The notes beneath the pieces were generated by a model. It searched no databases. It was not told the DNA's origin and saw only the letters and a list, made by a program, of their open reading frames with translations. A stretch of DNA of 64,000 nucleotides from Chionoecetes opilio (lineage: Eukaryota; Arthropoda; Malacostraca; Decapoda; Majidae), in NCBI GenBank assembly GCA_016584305.1, contig JACEEZ010021699.1, positions 196,397-260,396 of the forward strand. The letters are read 5' to 3'. Positions 49,966-63,299 of this stretch are shown piece by piece. Every line of letters starts with the position of its first letter. Positions within the stretch are counted from its first letter, which is position 1. The translations under genes and the position numbers were made by a program.

Positions 49966-50860
49966 AGGAGTGGCAACCCTGATCCCACCTCAGCCAGAAG
50001 GCCGTGCCTCAGCAGTCTCTCGCCAGTGGTTTGGGCCATTCGCGCCAGATATTTCAACTCCCGACCATAACAACACCACAACCTCATACGTTTGGGTTAA
50101 AAATAGATATATTACCGGATGCGGATTTTTACTACCTTGAAGTTGATGTGATTTTCATCCAATTCTGTAATGTTCACTTTTTTACTCACATCCCCGCACT
50201 GGTGGCACTAAAAAAATCTTTGCTCCCGCAGTTCCCGGGTTAATTAATAGTCATGTCTTTCCCTTTCAAGTTGCAAAATAGGTTAATCAATTCGTTTACT
50301 TTTGTCATCTTGCTAGTCAGGATTATCAAAAAGTCTGAAATTCAAGTGACAATGTTATCTTCTCATTGTAAGGTGCATTTGAAATGGGGGTTTCTTCTAA
50401 ATTGTTAAAATAACGTTTGCCGATGCATTTTCTGGATAAAAGAAAAATTGAAAATTAAAGAATCCATAAGCCATATGTATTAATTATTCATTAATTTATA
50501 TATATTTTGCTGATGAATTCATTCATTTAGTGATAATTTCTTCATTTACTTGTGTTGTCACATGATAACTTTGTCTCCTAAAATAGAAAGCAAAATGGTT
50601 TGAAAATGGATGAACCGAGGAAGACACACGCTTAACAAATGGCTTCACTTTGAATCAAAATGTTGATCCTCTTATGATTGCATTGCAATATATTAAAGTA
50701 ATCGTCCAGACCCATTTTTGTTTTGCATAAATATGTTGAGTTCAAAACACCTAAGCCACAAAAAATAATTCATTTTCACGCATTATTTCCGTAAAACCAC
50801 AACTTTTGTAAAAAGCGCGGGAAAAAAAGTTTCATCCTTCCAACAGGCCCGCGAATATTA
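49966..50860. other. Unassigned interval
   Basis: AT-rich sequence with no recognisable gene or repeat. Confidence 0.4.
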
Positions 50861-50939
50861 TTGATGGAGTCATTTGAGGAGTTCACCGAGAGAGAGAGAG
50901 AGAAGGGGATGCTGGAGTCCTTCAAGAATCTGCTATTAT

Positions 50940-52010
50940 TCACTCTACTTCATCCCCAACACCCACCCACATCCCACAACACCCACCACTGTTCCCACCC
51001 ACATCCCCACTTCTTCCAACACCCATCCCCTTCCCCCACCCACATCCGCCAACACCCACCCCCGTTCCCACCCACATCCCCACTTCCAACACCCATCCCC
51101 TTCCCCCACCCACATCCGCCAACACCCACCCCCGTTCCCACCCACATCTCCACTTCCAACCCCCATCCCCTTCCCCTATCTCCAACACCCATCCCCTTCT
51201 CCCTCCACCAACATCCACCCACTTCCCCCACCACCAACACCCTTCCCCCTCCAACAGCACCCATCCCCATCCCCCACCACTAACGCCCACCCCCTTCCCC
51301 CTCCACCAACACTCATCTCCTTCCCCCACCACCAACATCCACCCACTTCCCCCACCACCAACACCCATCCCCTTCCCCCACCACCAACACCCATCCCCTT
51401 CCCCATCCACCAACACACATCCCCTTCCCCCACCACCAACACCCATCCCCTTCCCTCACCACCAACACCCATCCCCTTCCCCCACCACCAAAACCCATCC
51501 CCTTCCCACACCACCAACACCCATTCCCTTCCCCAACCACCGAACACCCATCCCCTTCCCCCACCACCAATACCCATCCCCTTCCCCCTCCACCAACATC
51601 CACCCACTTCCCCCACCACTAACACCCAACCACTTACCCACCACCAACACCCACCCTCTTCTCCAACCACCAACACCCATCCCCTTCCCCCACCACCTAC
51701 ATCACCCATTTCCCCCACCCAATTCCTCCACCCCAACATCCACCCCTTCCCCCACCACTAACTCCCATCCCCTTCCCCCACCACCGAACACCCATCCCCT
51801 TCCCCCACCACCAACACCCATCCCCTTTCCCCTCCACCAACATCCACCCACTTCCCCCACCACTAACACCCACCCACTTCTCCCACCACTAACACCCATC
51901 CACTTCCCCCAGCACTAACACCCACCCCCTTCCCCCACCACTAACAACCATCCCCTTCCCCCACTACCAACACCCATCCCCTTCCCCCACCAACAACACC
52001 CACCCCCCGT
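50940..52010. repeat. C-rich minisatellite, 26-27-bp units, ~1.07 kb
   Basis: About 40 head-to-tail units of CCACCAACACCCATCCCCTT plus CCCCCA. The first 200 bp show a longer ~70-bp higher-order unit with CCCACCCACATCC words. Low-complexity open frames exist in several phases on both strands (P/H/T-rich on plus, G/W/V-rich on minus) and are a consequence of the repeat length. The minus strand is G-rich with closely spaced GGG/GGGG runs. Confidence 0.95.
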
Positions 52011-52595
52011 TTCCCTACCTTCACCCCAACGCACCAACGTCCGTCCGAAGCACCAACATTTTTTACACCTTTCTCGCCTATTGGTCTGATACGTGTGCAA
52101 ACTTCTCTGGAAAGGCACAGCTTTCTTGCTGCACCCATAAAGGATACATTGCATGTGTAATTGTGTATACCATATCGCAATTTTTTTTTATCAGAAACAC
52201 CCAAAATTCTTCAAGTACTATGTTTATTGCCTAGGTTTACGTGTATTTGTATTAGCGCGGGAGGAAGAAAGCTCCTGGGAGGACGTCACCGAGTCATGGT
52301 GCCGTCGTCTGTCAGTTGCCATCAGCGATTTCGAAGCTTGGGGAATTTACAGATTTTGAATGCGGATTATTAAAAAACGGCTGGCTGGATGCAAAAAGTA
52401 ATAACATATTGTTGATACACTCGATAATGGCTATACTCTAAGTACATAGAATCATGAATGATGAAATGGTCTGGACGATTACTACTAAGATTAAAGCTTT
52501 AAAGCCCTGATGACCATGTGTGTTTGTTGCATACTGCAATTGATTTGAAACGATAGAGGTTTGATGATTAACGAGGTTATGCGTGCGAATGTGTA

Positions 52596-52599
<4 letters not shown>

Positions 52600-52676
<77 letters not shown>

Positions 52677-52980
52677 CATCAATGGTCTTGTCCACGCGAG
52701 TCGGACTCACGATCGCTAGTTTCACCCTCCCGGTGCGAGCTTGGAGCTCATTGCAGCTCTTACCGATCTTTTGGTAATGCTGGGACATTGAAGCTCATTG
52801 CAGCTCTTACCGATATTTGGGTAATGCTGGGACTTCGCACACCCCAGCCTCCATCCCCTTGTTCAAGGGGGAAAGTAACCATCCGAATGTTGTCAGTGAA
52901 AAATCATCGGGAACAGTGATGATTCGAACCGGCTACCACAGAATGGCAGGCTATCACACCATCCACTTGACCATCGTGGC
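52600..52980 (-). mobile_element. tRNA-derived SINE 1 of a tandem pair, (CA)n tail
   Basis: On the minus strand a tRNA-like head (about 52980-52915) has a TCAAGTGGATGG A-box-like stretch and GGTTCGAATCAT as B-box. The body has an internal ~48-bp tandem duplication (AGCTCATTGCAGCTCTTACC twice, 52746-52816). The 3' end runs into a CA microsatellite, seen as (TG)n at 52600-52672 on the plus strand. Confidence 0.7.
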
Positions 52981-53298
52981 CGTGTGTGTGTGTGTGTGTG
53001 AGTGTGTATTATTCCCCCACGATCTTGTCCACTCGAGCCGGGCTTTCGATCGCCAGTTTCACCTTCCCGGAAAAAGCTTGAAGCTCATAGTGACCGATCT
53101 TTGGGTAATACTGGGACCTCACACACCACACAAACCCATCCCTTTGCTTAAGGGGGACAGGAAGCACCCGCATTTGTCAGTGAAAAATCCCCGGGAGATA
53201 GCGGGGATTCAAACCAACTAACCACATAATGGCACGCCAAGCTCTTATCCACTGGACAAGTGAGCGGTTTGTTTGTGTGTGTGTGTGTGTGTGTGTGA
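52981..53298 (-). mobile_element. tRNA-derived SINE 2 of a tandem pair, (CA)n tail
   Basis: Related to the preceding unit: shared body words TTTCACCTTCCCGG and GGGTAAT-CTGGGACCTC, and a head near 53270-53205 with GGTTTGAATCCCC as a decayed B-box. Its (TG)n tail (52981-53003 on plus) abuts the head of SINE 1, and another TG run (53271-53298) lies beyond its own head. Confidence 0.65.
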
Positions 53299-53783
53299 CT
53301 TTAACGTCTTATGCCTTAATGTTAATGGAAGTCATACATGCATGAAATAAGTGGTCAATGAATATCAACTAACTCGCAGCAAACTGGGAAATCGTTCGTG
53401 TGGTTTCCATACGACATCAAAGCCCATTTCCTGGGGTCAGCACACAAAGCCTCCATTCCAACGTTGCTTGGCAATGAAGCAAAATATTGATCACTCAATA
53501 ACTATATATCTACAGCGGATGACAAACCAATAAAAAAATATAAGAAAAACATGATATTTCTGCGGGCTATTTACAACTGATGTCAGATGGAGGCACATGA
53601 CTGTCTACAATTCCATCTGTCTATATATATATATTTCTCCCTCAGAACATACAAACGATGCAATATTTAAAACTAAACACAAATAAAACAACATCGGGAA
53701 TAAAATATAAGTGTCTCAAATATGAACGATGCAATATCAAGACAAAAGAAAATCACTCATTCGTTATAAATCTGTTATTTACA

Positions 53784-53826
<43 letters not shown>

Positions 53827-53827
53827 A

Positions 53828-53920
<93 letters not shown>

Positions 53921-53925
53921 GCGCG
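53784..53925. repeat. (CA)n microsatellite
   Basis: About 140 bp of CA with a few ATACAC interruptions, ending in CGCGCGCG. Confidence 0.95.
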
Positions 53926-55121
53926 CGCTCCCACAAATACACACACATACACAGACACACCCTACACATAAACGACTCCGCAATTATCTGCGAGATAGTT
54001 GATTTTCCTTGACCACTTCATTCATGTATGTGTGACTTACATTAACAGTGAAGCATACGACGTTAGAGTCAATGAAGTTAACAATAAATTATTTTCCATA
54101 TGTGTTCCTGTCGGCAATGAAGAAATATATCATGGATTGGAAAGAATATTAAAAGATTCAAAAAATCAAATACTCGTTAATCTTTCACCAGTATAACTAG
54201 TGAATAAAATGTATTTTATATAATCCCAAGCAACGATGAGTGTCATGCCGAAAAATAGATGAGAGAAAGTTAAATTGATGTGCACTCAACGGGACACAAC
54301 AAGCACGTGGCTAAGGTGCTTCAAGGCGGGAGGATCTTCACAGCCATTATGCCTTGCCTGGGCGTGATGTCCTCCATCATTCGAGTGACAGAGGGATTAG
54401 CCACTTATGCAGCATTCATCCCGCCATCATCCTTCATAGGAATTCATCCTTCATGTACCACCGATATAAACACACTATCCCTTTCCTCATGCAGGAGATG
54501 GGTTACGCATTCCCCTTGTAATTTATAACCAACATTTTGCTCTTCTTACCATCTTTGTTGCATCTCTCCACACTTCCCATCATAACCTCTACCACACCCT
54601 AGACCTACTCTGCTACAGTCACCATCACAACCACCACCACCATCACCCCCATTCTCATCATACACATCACACTTGCAAAACCTGCCTTCAGCATAATACT
54701 TGCAAAATTTTGGTTTTGCTTTGGAATACGTACAAATGTTTGTGACTATCGTGTTAATGTGTTAATGACAATATGACTACTCTTCTGTGCCAAAGGACCG
54801 GAAGTTCATGTTCTTATTCATATTCTATGTTCAAATTCTCGTAATCTATATTTAAATATTTGCAGCCTGCATCTCATGTTACTTTAGTCATATAATTTGC
54901 AATGTAATTTACGCCATCAAGAACAATAACATCGATAGTCTACTTATGTAGCCACCACCACCAACTACAATAGCAAAAGAACAACATTAAAACTATCAGT
55001 CCCAACAAATACTTTTGCTCTCCTAAAGAAGGCGAGCGATTTCTTCTTTACCGGATCAGGAAACAGAGCAAAATAAAAATAAATAAAAAAGACTCAAATA
55101 GAAAGAAACTGAGTATTGACA
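53926..55121. other. Unassigned interval
   Basis: Only short frames without motifs and an ACC-rich stretch near 54620-54660. No gene is supported. Confidence 0.4.
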
Positions 55122-55263
<142 letters not shown>

Positions 55264-55299
55264 GATATATTACAGCTTCCTACTAGTCGTCGAGGGTCT

Positions 55300-56083
55300 A
55301 GGTACCTGTTAGAGTGTTAGTATGTGTTGATCACTTCTCAAGGTACGTTGTTTTGGCCCCTGTGAAGGATAAAACTGCCAAAGCGATTACGCACGCTCTG
55401 ATCGCCAACTTATTTTGTATATACTCAACTCCCAGAGTTTTAATGAGTGACAATGGCGCGGTACTTAAAAATTAGCTTCCTAATGAAATATGTGGGCAGT
55501 TCAACATCAAACAAACATACACGGTAATTTATCACCCTGCCAGTAACGGTTTAGTTGAGCGTGCGAACAGGAAAGGCCTGGAAGCTATGCTCCCAGTTGC
55601 TGGTGTATTGCTTGATAGTTGGGAAGATTGTTTACCCAATGTTGCTGCATGCGTTAATTGCAATATTTGTGAGTCGACAGGTCAAACTCCTTATTTTATT
55701 ATTTTGTGTGTGGAGAAAAGACTCCCGTATGACTTGCTTAGTAGCCCTCAAAAATCTGTGTACAATGTTGATGATTATGCTAAGTGCCAACTTATAGTTT
55801 TTTCGGGCTTATATTCCGGTGACAAAGATAAATTACAGGCTTCTAAGACTGCTATGTGCTCACAACAACACCGGCGCTCTTCACCCGTTCAAATCCGAGT
55901 TGGTGACTCTATCATGATTCGAGTCCCGGAGAGGAACTCTAAATTAGCTCCTAAATTTGTGGGTCCGCGCCTGGTAGTTAAGCAGCTCCATGGAAAAAAA
56001 ATCATATTTTGGATCCGTTTTTAAATACATTAGAAGTCATTCACAGTGATCGACTCAAACGGACCAATGCCAAGCCTGCTTAA
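55300..56083 (+). pseudogene. Gypsy-type retroelement integrase (3' end of pol), truncated
   Basis: Reads VDHFSRYVVLAPVKDKTAKA (first catalytic Asp), then VLMSDNGAVLKN (second Asp), then HPASNGLVERANRKGLEAML (catalytic Glu), the D,D-E integrase core. Frame 55587-56024 continues through the C-terminal domain (GDSIMIRVPERNSKLAPKFVGP, a GPY/F-like module). A stop lies at about 55470-55472, and a shift near 56025 precedes the end (LEVIHSDRLKRTNAKPA). The family role is to insert the cDNA copy into the host genome. Protease, RT and RNase H would lie upstream, but the sequence is cut by a GA repeat. Confidence 0.75.
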
Positions 56084-56279
56084 TGGTTAGTAAAAACTGC
56101 TAAACTTAGCGATGCTACGCGGCTTGAAACTAACAAATCTAATTTTCCTATTTACCAAACTCATGCTTATAATTTACGCCCTCGTAATTGATAGCTTCTC
56201 TTTTTCATTGCCTATCTTGGACAGCTCTCGTGTATGCTATTTGTTATAAGAATGAATGCATGAGGATCTGGAAGAACTT

Positions 56280-57530
56280 AGGTAAAGGTACTTTCAACTA
56301 ACCTCCTTGGCTTCCTCTATTGATAAACTCATCCATTTGAATTGCATGAATATTGCCAGACTTGAATGTCAAGTAGACGATCTTGCCTCTTTTACTAATA
56401 CATTGAGCAAATAGTGATATAAACATGCATAGCTTTAATCGAGCTTTTACTGTGTTAGAGCAAACACTCCCTGTTTTGCCAAATACGGTTAACTCTCTTG
56501 TAAGAACTAACAAACGAATACTAACTTATATGGTTGACGCAGCGCGTGAAAGGGTTACTTCTTCACTCTTTACTGTTAAAGATTTTATACATGCCTTGAA
56601 CTTAGGAAAGAAGAATTACAAGTTGAAACCTTTGTTTGATTTAAGTGGTATTCAACACTATTACCCTCCACTTGAATCAGTGCTGACGCCATATGCCGTT
56701 GTTAAACATGTTCTTATTCAATCCAAACATATGTTTGAGATTCACAAAGTAAAAAGAGTAATTATAATAAATAAATAAGTAAAGGAAATGGTTCAACATG
56801 GAAATGTTTTTCTTTAAAATTTTCTTTTTTCAGTGAAATAATATGTTATGATACTGAATCGACCAATTACTGTGGTGTTGATTGATACTGAGTATACCTA
56901 GTATGCTACTGTACGCATGTCTGATTTGGATAGGTGCCGTACATAATATTTGAACCTGTGTTTTTGCCGCCCAGAATCTCTCTTTGCCTTCTTGCCTGTA
57001 ACCAGTGAGGATATTTATGAAGTGGTGCTCAGGTAAATGCTTCTCAGGCCTTATCGTTGTGGCCTTATACCCACTTAATTTCACGACCATTCTTTCACAA
57101 AAGTTTCTTCAGTCATCACTATTTATTCTTTACATAAACATTATATGTGTCTGTAGTATGTCCCGAAGGTGCAGTGTATCAGAAAGTTTCCGGTCATTTC
57201 GCAATTCTTATTGCTTGCTATTTGCGCTCTGACTATTTGAATACCTTTCCTGAAAAACTGCACGAAGGGTATGTAGCAAATTTCACTGTTCGACTTTTCC
57301 CTATTGACAACTTGAAGTATATTAATCTATCGAACATTAAATATGTCAATAATACCATTTATGTGCTTAAATTCTCTTATTTTTCAGAATTGGAAACAGC
57401 CAAACTCTTTACCTGTCTACAACCCGGCTGTTCATTTTCCTTCCATGGTCATGCCCATCATAATCATCATAAGCATAGTAATTCCACCTTGTTTTGTTGT
57501 TAGGAAGGTCCTATATATGTATGTTCTCCT
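56280..57530 (+). pseudogene. Env-like region of the gypsy-type element, broken
   Basis: It follows integrase directly, where errantivirus-type gypsy elements carry an env gene. Pieces are a segment near 56310-56410; frame 56425-56778 (FNRAFTVLEQTL, MVDAARERV, HYYPPLESVLT); and frame 57147-57503 (VCPEGAVYQKV, then FTVRLFPIDNLKY). An overlapping frame near 57420-57510 encodes a hydrophobic stretch (MVMPIIIIISIVIPPCFVV) that could be a membrane anchor, followed by basic residues. The pieces are in different frames with an unmatched gap (56779-57140). Assignment is by position and pattern, without a database match, and the copy is clearly defective. Confidence 0.5.
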
Positions 57531-57571
57531 GAAGGGCAATATCCGACAAAATCATGTAGTACATACATGAT

Positions 57572-58183
57572 TGTAACATGGTTAAGTACATGTCTCTAGG
57601 ACGGCGCGAGGACGCGCTGGGTAGTTGACCGAGCGATGTTGGCATTATAGGCTTATATATGTACCCCTATATGTACATATCATGCATGCACCTTTTTCTG
57701 CTAATCTTTTCCATGTTTTGAAATTATTCCTATGACGTGTCACGCCCTGGCCACGCCATCTACCACAGCCAATAGAGGACAGCACCTCACGGACACAGCC
57801 ACACCCTAACGCTAGCTGGCACGCCCTGACCACGCCTTGATACGCCCGCTGGTACTAGGCAGAAAGCGATAGACTATTGTGTGTGGTGGGTGTGTCTGAA
57901 CAACTGTGTGGTGTGATCTTAACAATCTGTGCACTGTTATTACCAGATATTCAATTAAGACGTTGGATTAAGCCACGTCATACTCTGATAATTGATTGAC
58001 TTAGTGATTGTAAATATAATATATAATTACTAAAAAAGCAACTCGTGTTTCCCTAACGTAATCTCGACTCGGCTCGGCTGTGTTTACGTCTTCCACTCTT
58101 ACCAAACGTAAGTATATGTTGTCTCATACGTAGTGACACGTATGGGGCTAACACGCGGACGTAAGGAGTACTTCCTCCTTACA
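57572..58183 (+). repeat. Candidate 3' LTR of the gypsy-type element
   Basis: It starts TGTAAC and ends CCTTACA (TGTAA/TTACA inverted ends), directly downstream of the Env-like region, with length 612 bp. No convincing polypurine tract precedes it and no 5' LTR is available for comparison, so the borders are tentative. Confidence 0.35.
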
Positions 58184-59725
58184 TCCCGAACAAGGGTAAG
58201 CAGATGCCATATCTACATGCAATCAGACGAATTAGTTCCCGAAAACCAAACAAATATCAGCATTATAGGTCTTTGAGCAAAAAATAAGCTGAGTGTTACT
58301 ATGGTAATAGTAGTTCTACTGAAATATGGAGTATTAATTAAATAAATTCATTGCAAATTAGCCGAAATATCACGCGATTGTTGAACGCCAAATTCCTGGC
58401 CAGAGGCAGCATGTTACCCACCAGATTGGCAGTCCCAGCATTTGTTATCCCTTGACCATGGCTCAGACGGACATACCGTGTCACTGCATGCTATGTGGCA
58501 ATGTGTAGAAACACAACAACGGAGGAGGTCTATCATGTTCGAAGCAACTTTCAACTCTGAGCTGATTGTACGAAACGACTATTGTTTCGTAAACGAAGCA
58601 ACTTTTTGGTGTACGAATCTACTGGTGTACGAATCAATTTTTGTACGAACTGACTGCACCCCCCCCCCCCTCGACCCACCGATAATCAAACCTAACATCC
58701 TAACCAAATGTAACCTCACCACCTAGCTGGAGGGCTCCGCTCCGCTTGACCCCCGATAATCTAACCGAACTTCCTAAAGGGGGAGCTCTGTCCCCATCGA
58801 AACCCCGGTAACCAAAATTTTACCTTCGTTTTAGCGGGGGAGCTCGACACTCGTGTCGGGGGCCCCCATTCACCCAGGTCCCCAAGCTTATTTGGGGAGA
58901 GGGGGGGGGAGTATGGGCAAACGCTAGAATAGTATCGTATATCTACCCGACACACTAGTCATTTGTATATTCTCGTCCATTACAAGCAATTGTGGCTGAA
59001 GGGGTCACACACGTGACGTGGCAACGGTTTATCTACCGATAATGTCTTCTTTTATTTTCGCCAGCACGGTGGCTGGCTTGGCTACCTTGAGCCCTCTATA
59101 GTTAGAAACATATCCAGTGATAGCTTAAGAGGCGGCCACTTAGATAGATACACCCCTTATGACTCAGCGGTCATAAAGGGTGTCTCTTTTCAGCAGAATC
59201 TGAACATGCCGGTCATGGTTGTTTTTAAAGGATATTTTGTCACTCTGGATTTTCTCTTATTGACTCAAATATCCTTGCAAACGACACTTACATTCCATAT
59301 GGCATCTTTGGGGAACAAATGCAGCTTCACTCCAGGGTGCGTACGTTTATTTTTGCCACACACACATCAGCAAAAGCGAGAGGCAACGGGCGGCATTCTT
59401 GCATCAGGGGTATCTGTAGCCCTGTGGGGCCGTAAAGGTATTTTGTTTACAATTCCTCCGAACTTCTGAAGAGGCGACGGTGGCGCCATCTAATAGCCCA
59501 CAGCTGCCCGCATATGCATAGCGCCAGGATTACCTGCTCCCGTAGGGGACCACGTTCCTCGTTCTCTAGCTTCTTTGGTCAGACAGTTCAGAACTTCAGT
59601 TGGGTCTAAGATGGCTTGACGCGCATACCTCTGGGTGGCGCTCCTCATAAGATGGGTTGTAACGTCTAATAAACCAGGAAACTCAAGAATGGTTCACTCC
59701 ATTCCGTTGCAAGCTACCTATAGCG

Positions 59726-59731
<6 letters not shown>
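58184..59731. other. Unassigned interval
   Basis: It contains a C-run (about 58661-58670), GGGGGAGCTC/GAGCTCCCCC-like words around 58778-58850 and short frames without motifs. Confidence 0.4.
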
Positions 59732-60027
<296 letters not shown>

Positions 60028-60189
60028 ATTCGGTGGATGTTATTTTTTTCTTAGCGGCATAAACCGCAGGGTTGCTGCTCTAAATATGAACTGTGCCAAT
60101 GCTTACCTTATTTTGGAGAGGGGCAGAAAGAATAGCGCATGGCATACACTACCCATACTTGGAAAAAAATAAAAAAAAATAAGTATCGC

Positions 60190-61070
<881 letters not shown>

Positions 61071-61426
61071 ATATATATATTTTTTTTCTTTACATCTTGG
61101 CCTATAGCGCCTGTAGGTAGTGACCTTTAGGGCTCGGATGGTAGGCCCTGGAGGCTCACTTGAGGGCTGTGTTGGTTGGCCCTCGCCCGTGGTGGCGCAG
61201 ACAGGATTTTTATCGTGATGCCTGTGATTAGAGGCTCATGCCGCCCCCCTGTGTCCTCCGATTAACTCGCAAATGAAGGTAGAGTTAATGGGCAGGGCAT
61301 GTGGATGTTCTTAGGCCACTCAACGGTGCATAAATATTTTAAATGGATTTATGAGTCTCACTCGGGGTCGAACTCGGGTCTTCGAGAACGCCACTCGGTG
61401 ACGCTAACCACTTTGCTACCGCCTCC
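61071..61426 (-). mobile_element. tRNA-derived SINE
   Basis: On the minus strand the head (61426-61345) is GGGGAGGCGGTAGCAAAGTG, then GTTAGCGTC, with GAGTTCGACCCCGAG as B-box, in tRNA-like spacing. The body ends GGCGCTATAGGCCAAGATGT followed by an A-rich/TA-rich tail (61071-61095 on the plus strand). Target duplications are not clear. Confidence 0.75.
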
Positions 61427-61974
61427 CCAAAATTATGTGATTGGGTAGACAGTGGCGTGGCATTATATATACATCATGATTATAGCAGATTCGGCGGCAA
61501 GAAGGTGTTCGGATGCTGTTATGGTCTAAAATCATGGCCATAGCCCTGCCTTCCCGCCCTTCACGTGTCTTAGCTCAAGTCAACACCGGCTTACTTCAGC
61601 ATGCTCTCTTGCACGCAATTATCCAGCGGGGAGACGGATTCCTTGGGTTGTGGTAGTAATTATATTGTACCTTCCTCGTTCGCCCTAACTTGACGCTTCG
61701 GTTTGAAGCTCTTCCTCATCCTGATCCATCCCAACACCACCTTAACTATCCCACGCTGCTATTGCTGCACTCTATGCTGCCCAACCATCCTTTTTACAAT
61801 AATACCTCGCTTTGCCCTCTCTTCTTACACTTACTTCTTGTCTGTACTGCTTTGTCGTGTCGTCGTAATTCTTCCAACTCGGAAGTGTCGTGTCTGACTT
61901 CCGTGTCGTGTTTGACTGCTCTGTCGTGTCGACTTCCCTCGTTCAACCGTGTTCTGCTTTGCTGCTAGGCTTTC

Positions 61975-62025
61975 CTATCCATCCTGGCCAGTTCTTTGTG
62001 ATGTAAAAATAAAAAAAATAAAAAT
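61975..62025 (+). mobile_element. Possible 3' tail of a Jockey-type LINE
   Basis: GGCCAGTTCTTTGTGATGTA followed by an A-rich run repeats the terminal 20 bases and poly-A of the LINE ending at 45880. Upstream sequence is not clearly homologous, so this is at most a very short truncated copy. Confidence 0.35.
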
Positions 62026-62029
62026 CGTT

Positions 62030-63295
62030 ATCCCTATGAGGTCAGCGTGCTTCGTTCTTCTGTCAAAGTTAAGTTCAAGCCTCGATTGAATGAGAGAGAA
62101 TATGGCTTTGGTAAATGAGTGAAATGGCATTGCAGTATTATATAAACATTCGAGCAGTATCCATAAATCGACATCCTAGTATTGTATGCAAGGGAATGGA
62201 TGTTGTTCAACTATATTTTCCGTGCTTGTAATAAGTACATGTGTAAGTGTAAATATAGGTAGGGTTCTGATCCTCCCTTAAGCCATGGATATCGATACTA
62301 TTTGGTTATTAATGTGTATATGACGAGGCAGTTACAATGGATCATGTTGACCATTACCCTCCATATTAACTGAGCAAGAACAAAGCAAGTGTGTGGGTGG
62401 CAAAGAAACGAATTGTAGTGACAGGTAGATCCAGATTGATTTTGGGAACATGACAGCAGCCTCACCAATGTCGGACAACGCTAAAGGCGATCTCATAAGC
62501 AGCTGTATTTGTAATAGTGTCTTGTAGATATACATAGAGGAACGAAATATTCTTGGACATGAAGGCTTTTCCAGAATGATAATAATTATGAATATATGAA
62601 ATGATATGTGGACCGAAAAAACGCCAGTGTTCATTGTATATTGACTGCTGGACAAATAACGGTCTGATAAAACACCTTCATGGCGCACTAGTTGAGGCAG
62701 GAGTTTGTCTACATCTAGTATCCCATTTTGCTTCGCAGGGGTGGGTAGAAAAGCCACGATAGCAATATTCCAGCGAATGTAGCAGCACTCTCTTCGTATA
62801 TATAGGAAGAGAGATAAATCGGACGCGACACAAAGAGCATGTCGTGAGATAACACTTCACTTGTAGAAGTGTTATCTCACTTCTACAACGCCAGATATTC
62901 ACAGCGTGGCCAAAACCGTGGGTGAATTACATACACACACACAGACACAGACACATAAATGAACGAACTGACTAACTTTAGAAATAGCCTTTAAAGGCAA
63001 GTGTATAGAAATACATAGTACAATAAACGTACGCCGTGTTATGTTATATAGACGATGGAAGAATTAGCGGCGACAATCACATCGAGAAAAATGCTTTGTT
63101 AACAATACATTGTTAATTGTTAATTGTAATGCTCCAATAACACTGGGGAACAATTTGAAAAAAATAAATTGTTGAGTTAGATTTTTGAGCTTATTTAGAC
63201 TAAAATTGGCATGCTGATTCCAAATCTGTAGTCAGTTTTTTTCTAGCACGTCAAGTTTTTTCTCCACAGCTTACCCTCCAGATAAGCAAAATTCC
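62030..63295. other. Interval with a perfect hairpin, otherwise unassigned
   Basis: GAGATAACACTTC and its exact complement GAAGTGTTATCTC flank a 7-base loop at 62847-62880. No coding family is recognised. Confidence 0.5.
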
Positions 63296-63299
63296 ACTT

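Noticed and set aside
50861..52010. A 295-aa P/H/T-rich frame (50874-51761) and G/W/V-rich frames on the minus strand
   Set aside because: They are caused by the 26-27-bp minisatellite lacking stops in several phases. No start context or domain supports a gene.
61345..61426. A functional tRNA gene on the minus strand
   Set aside because: It continues directly into a SINE body and A-rich tail, so it is a SINE head.
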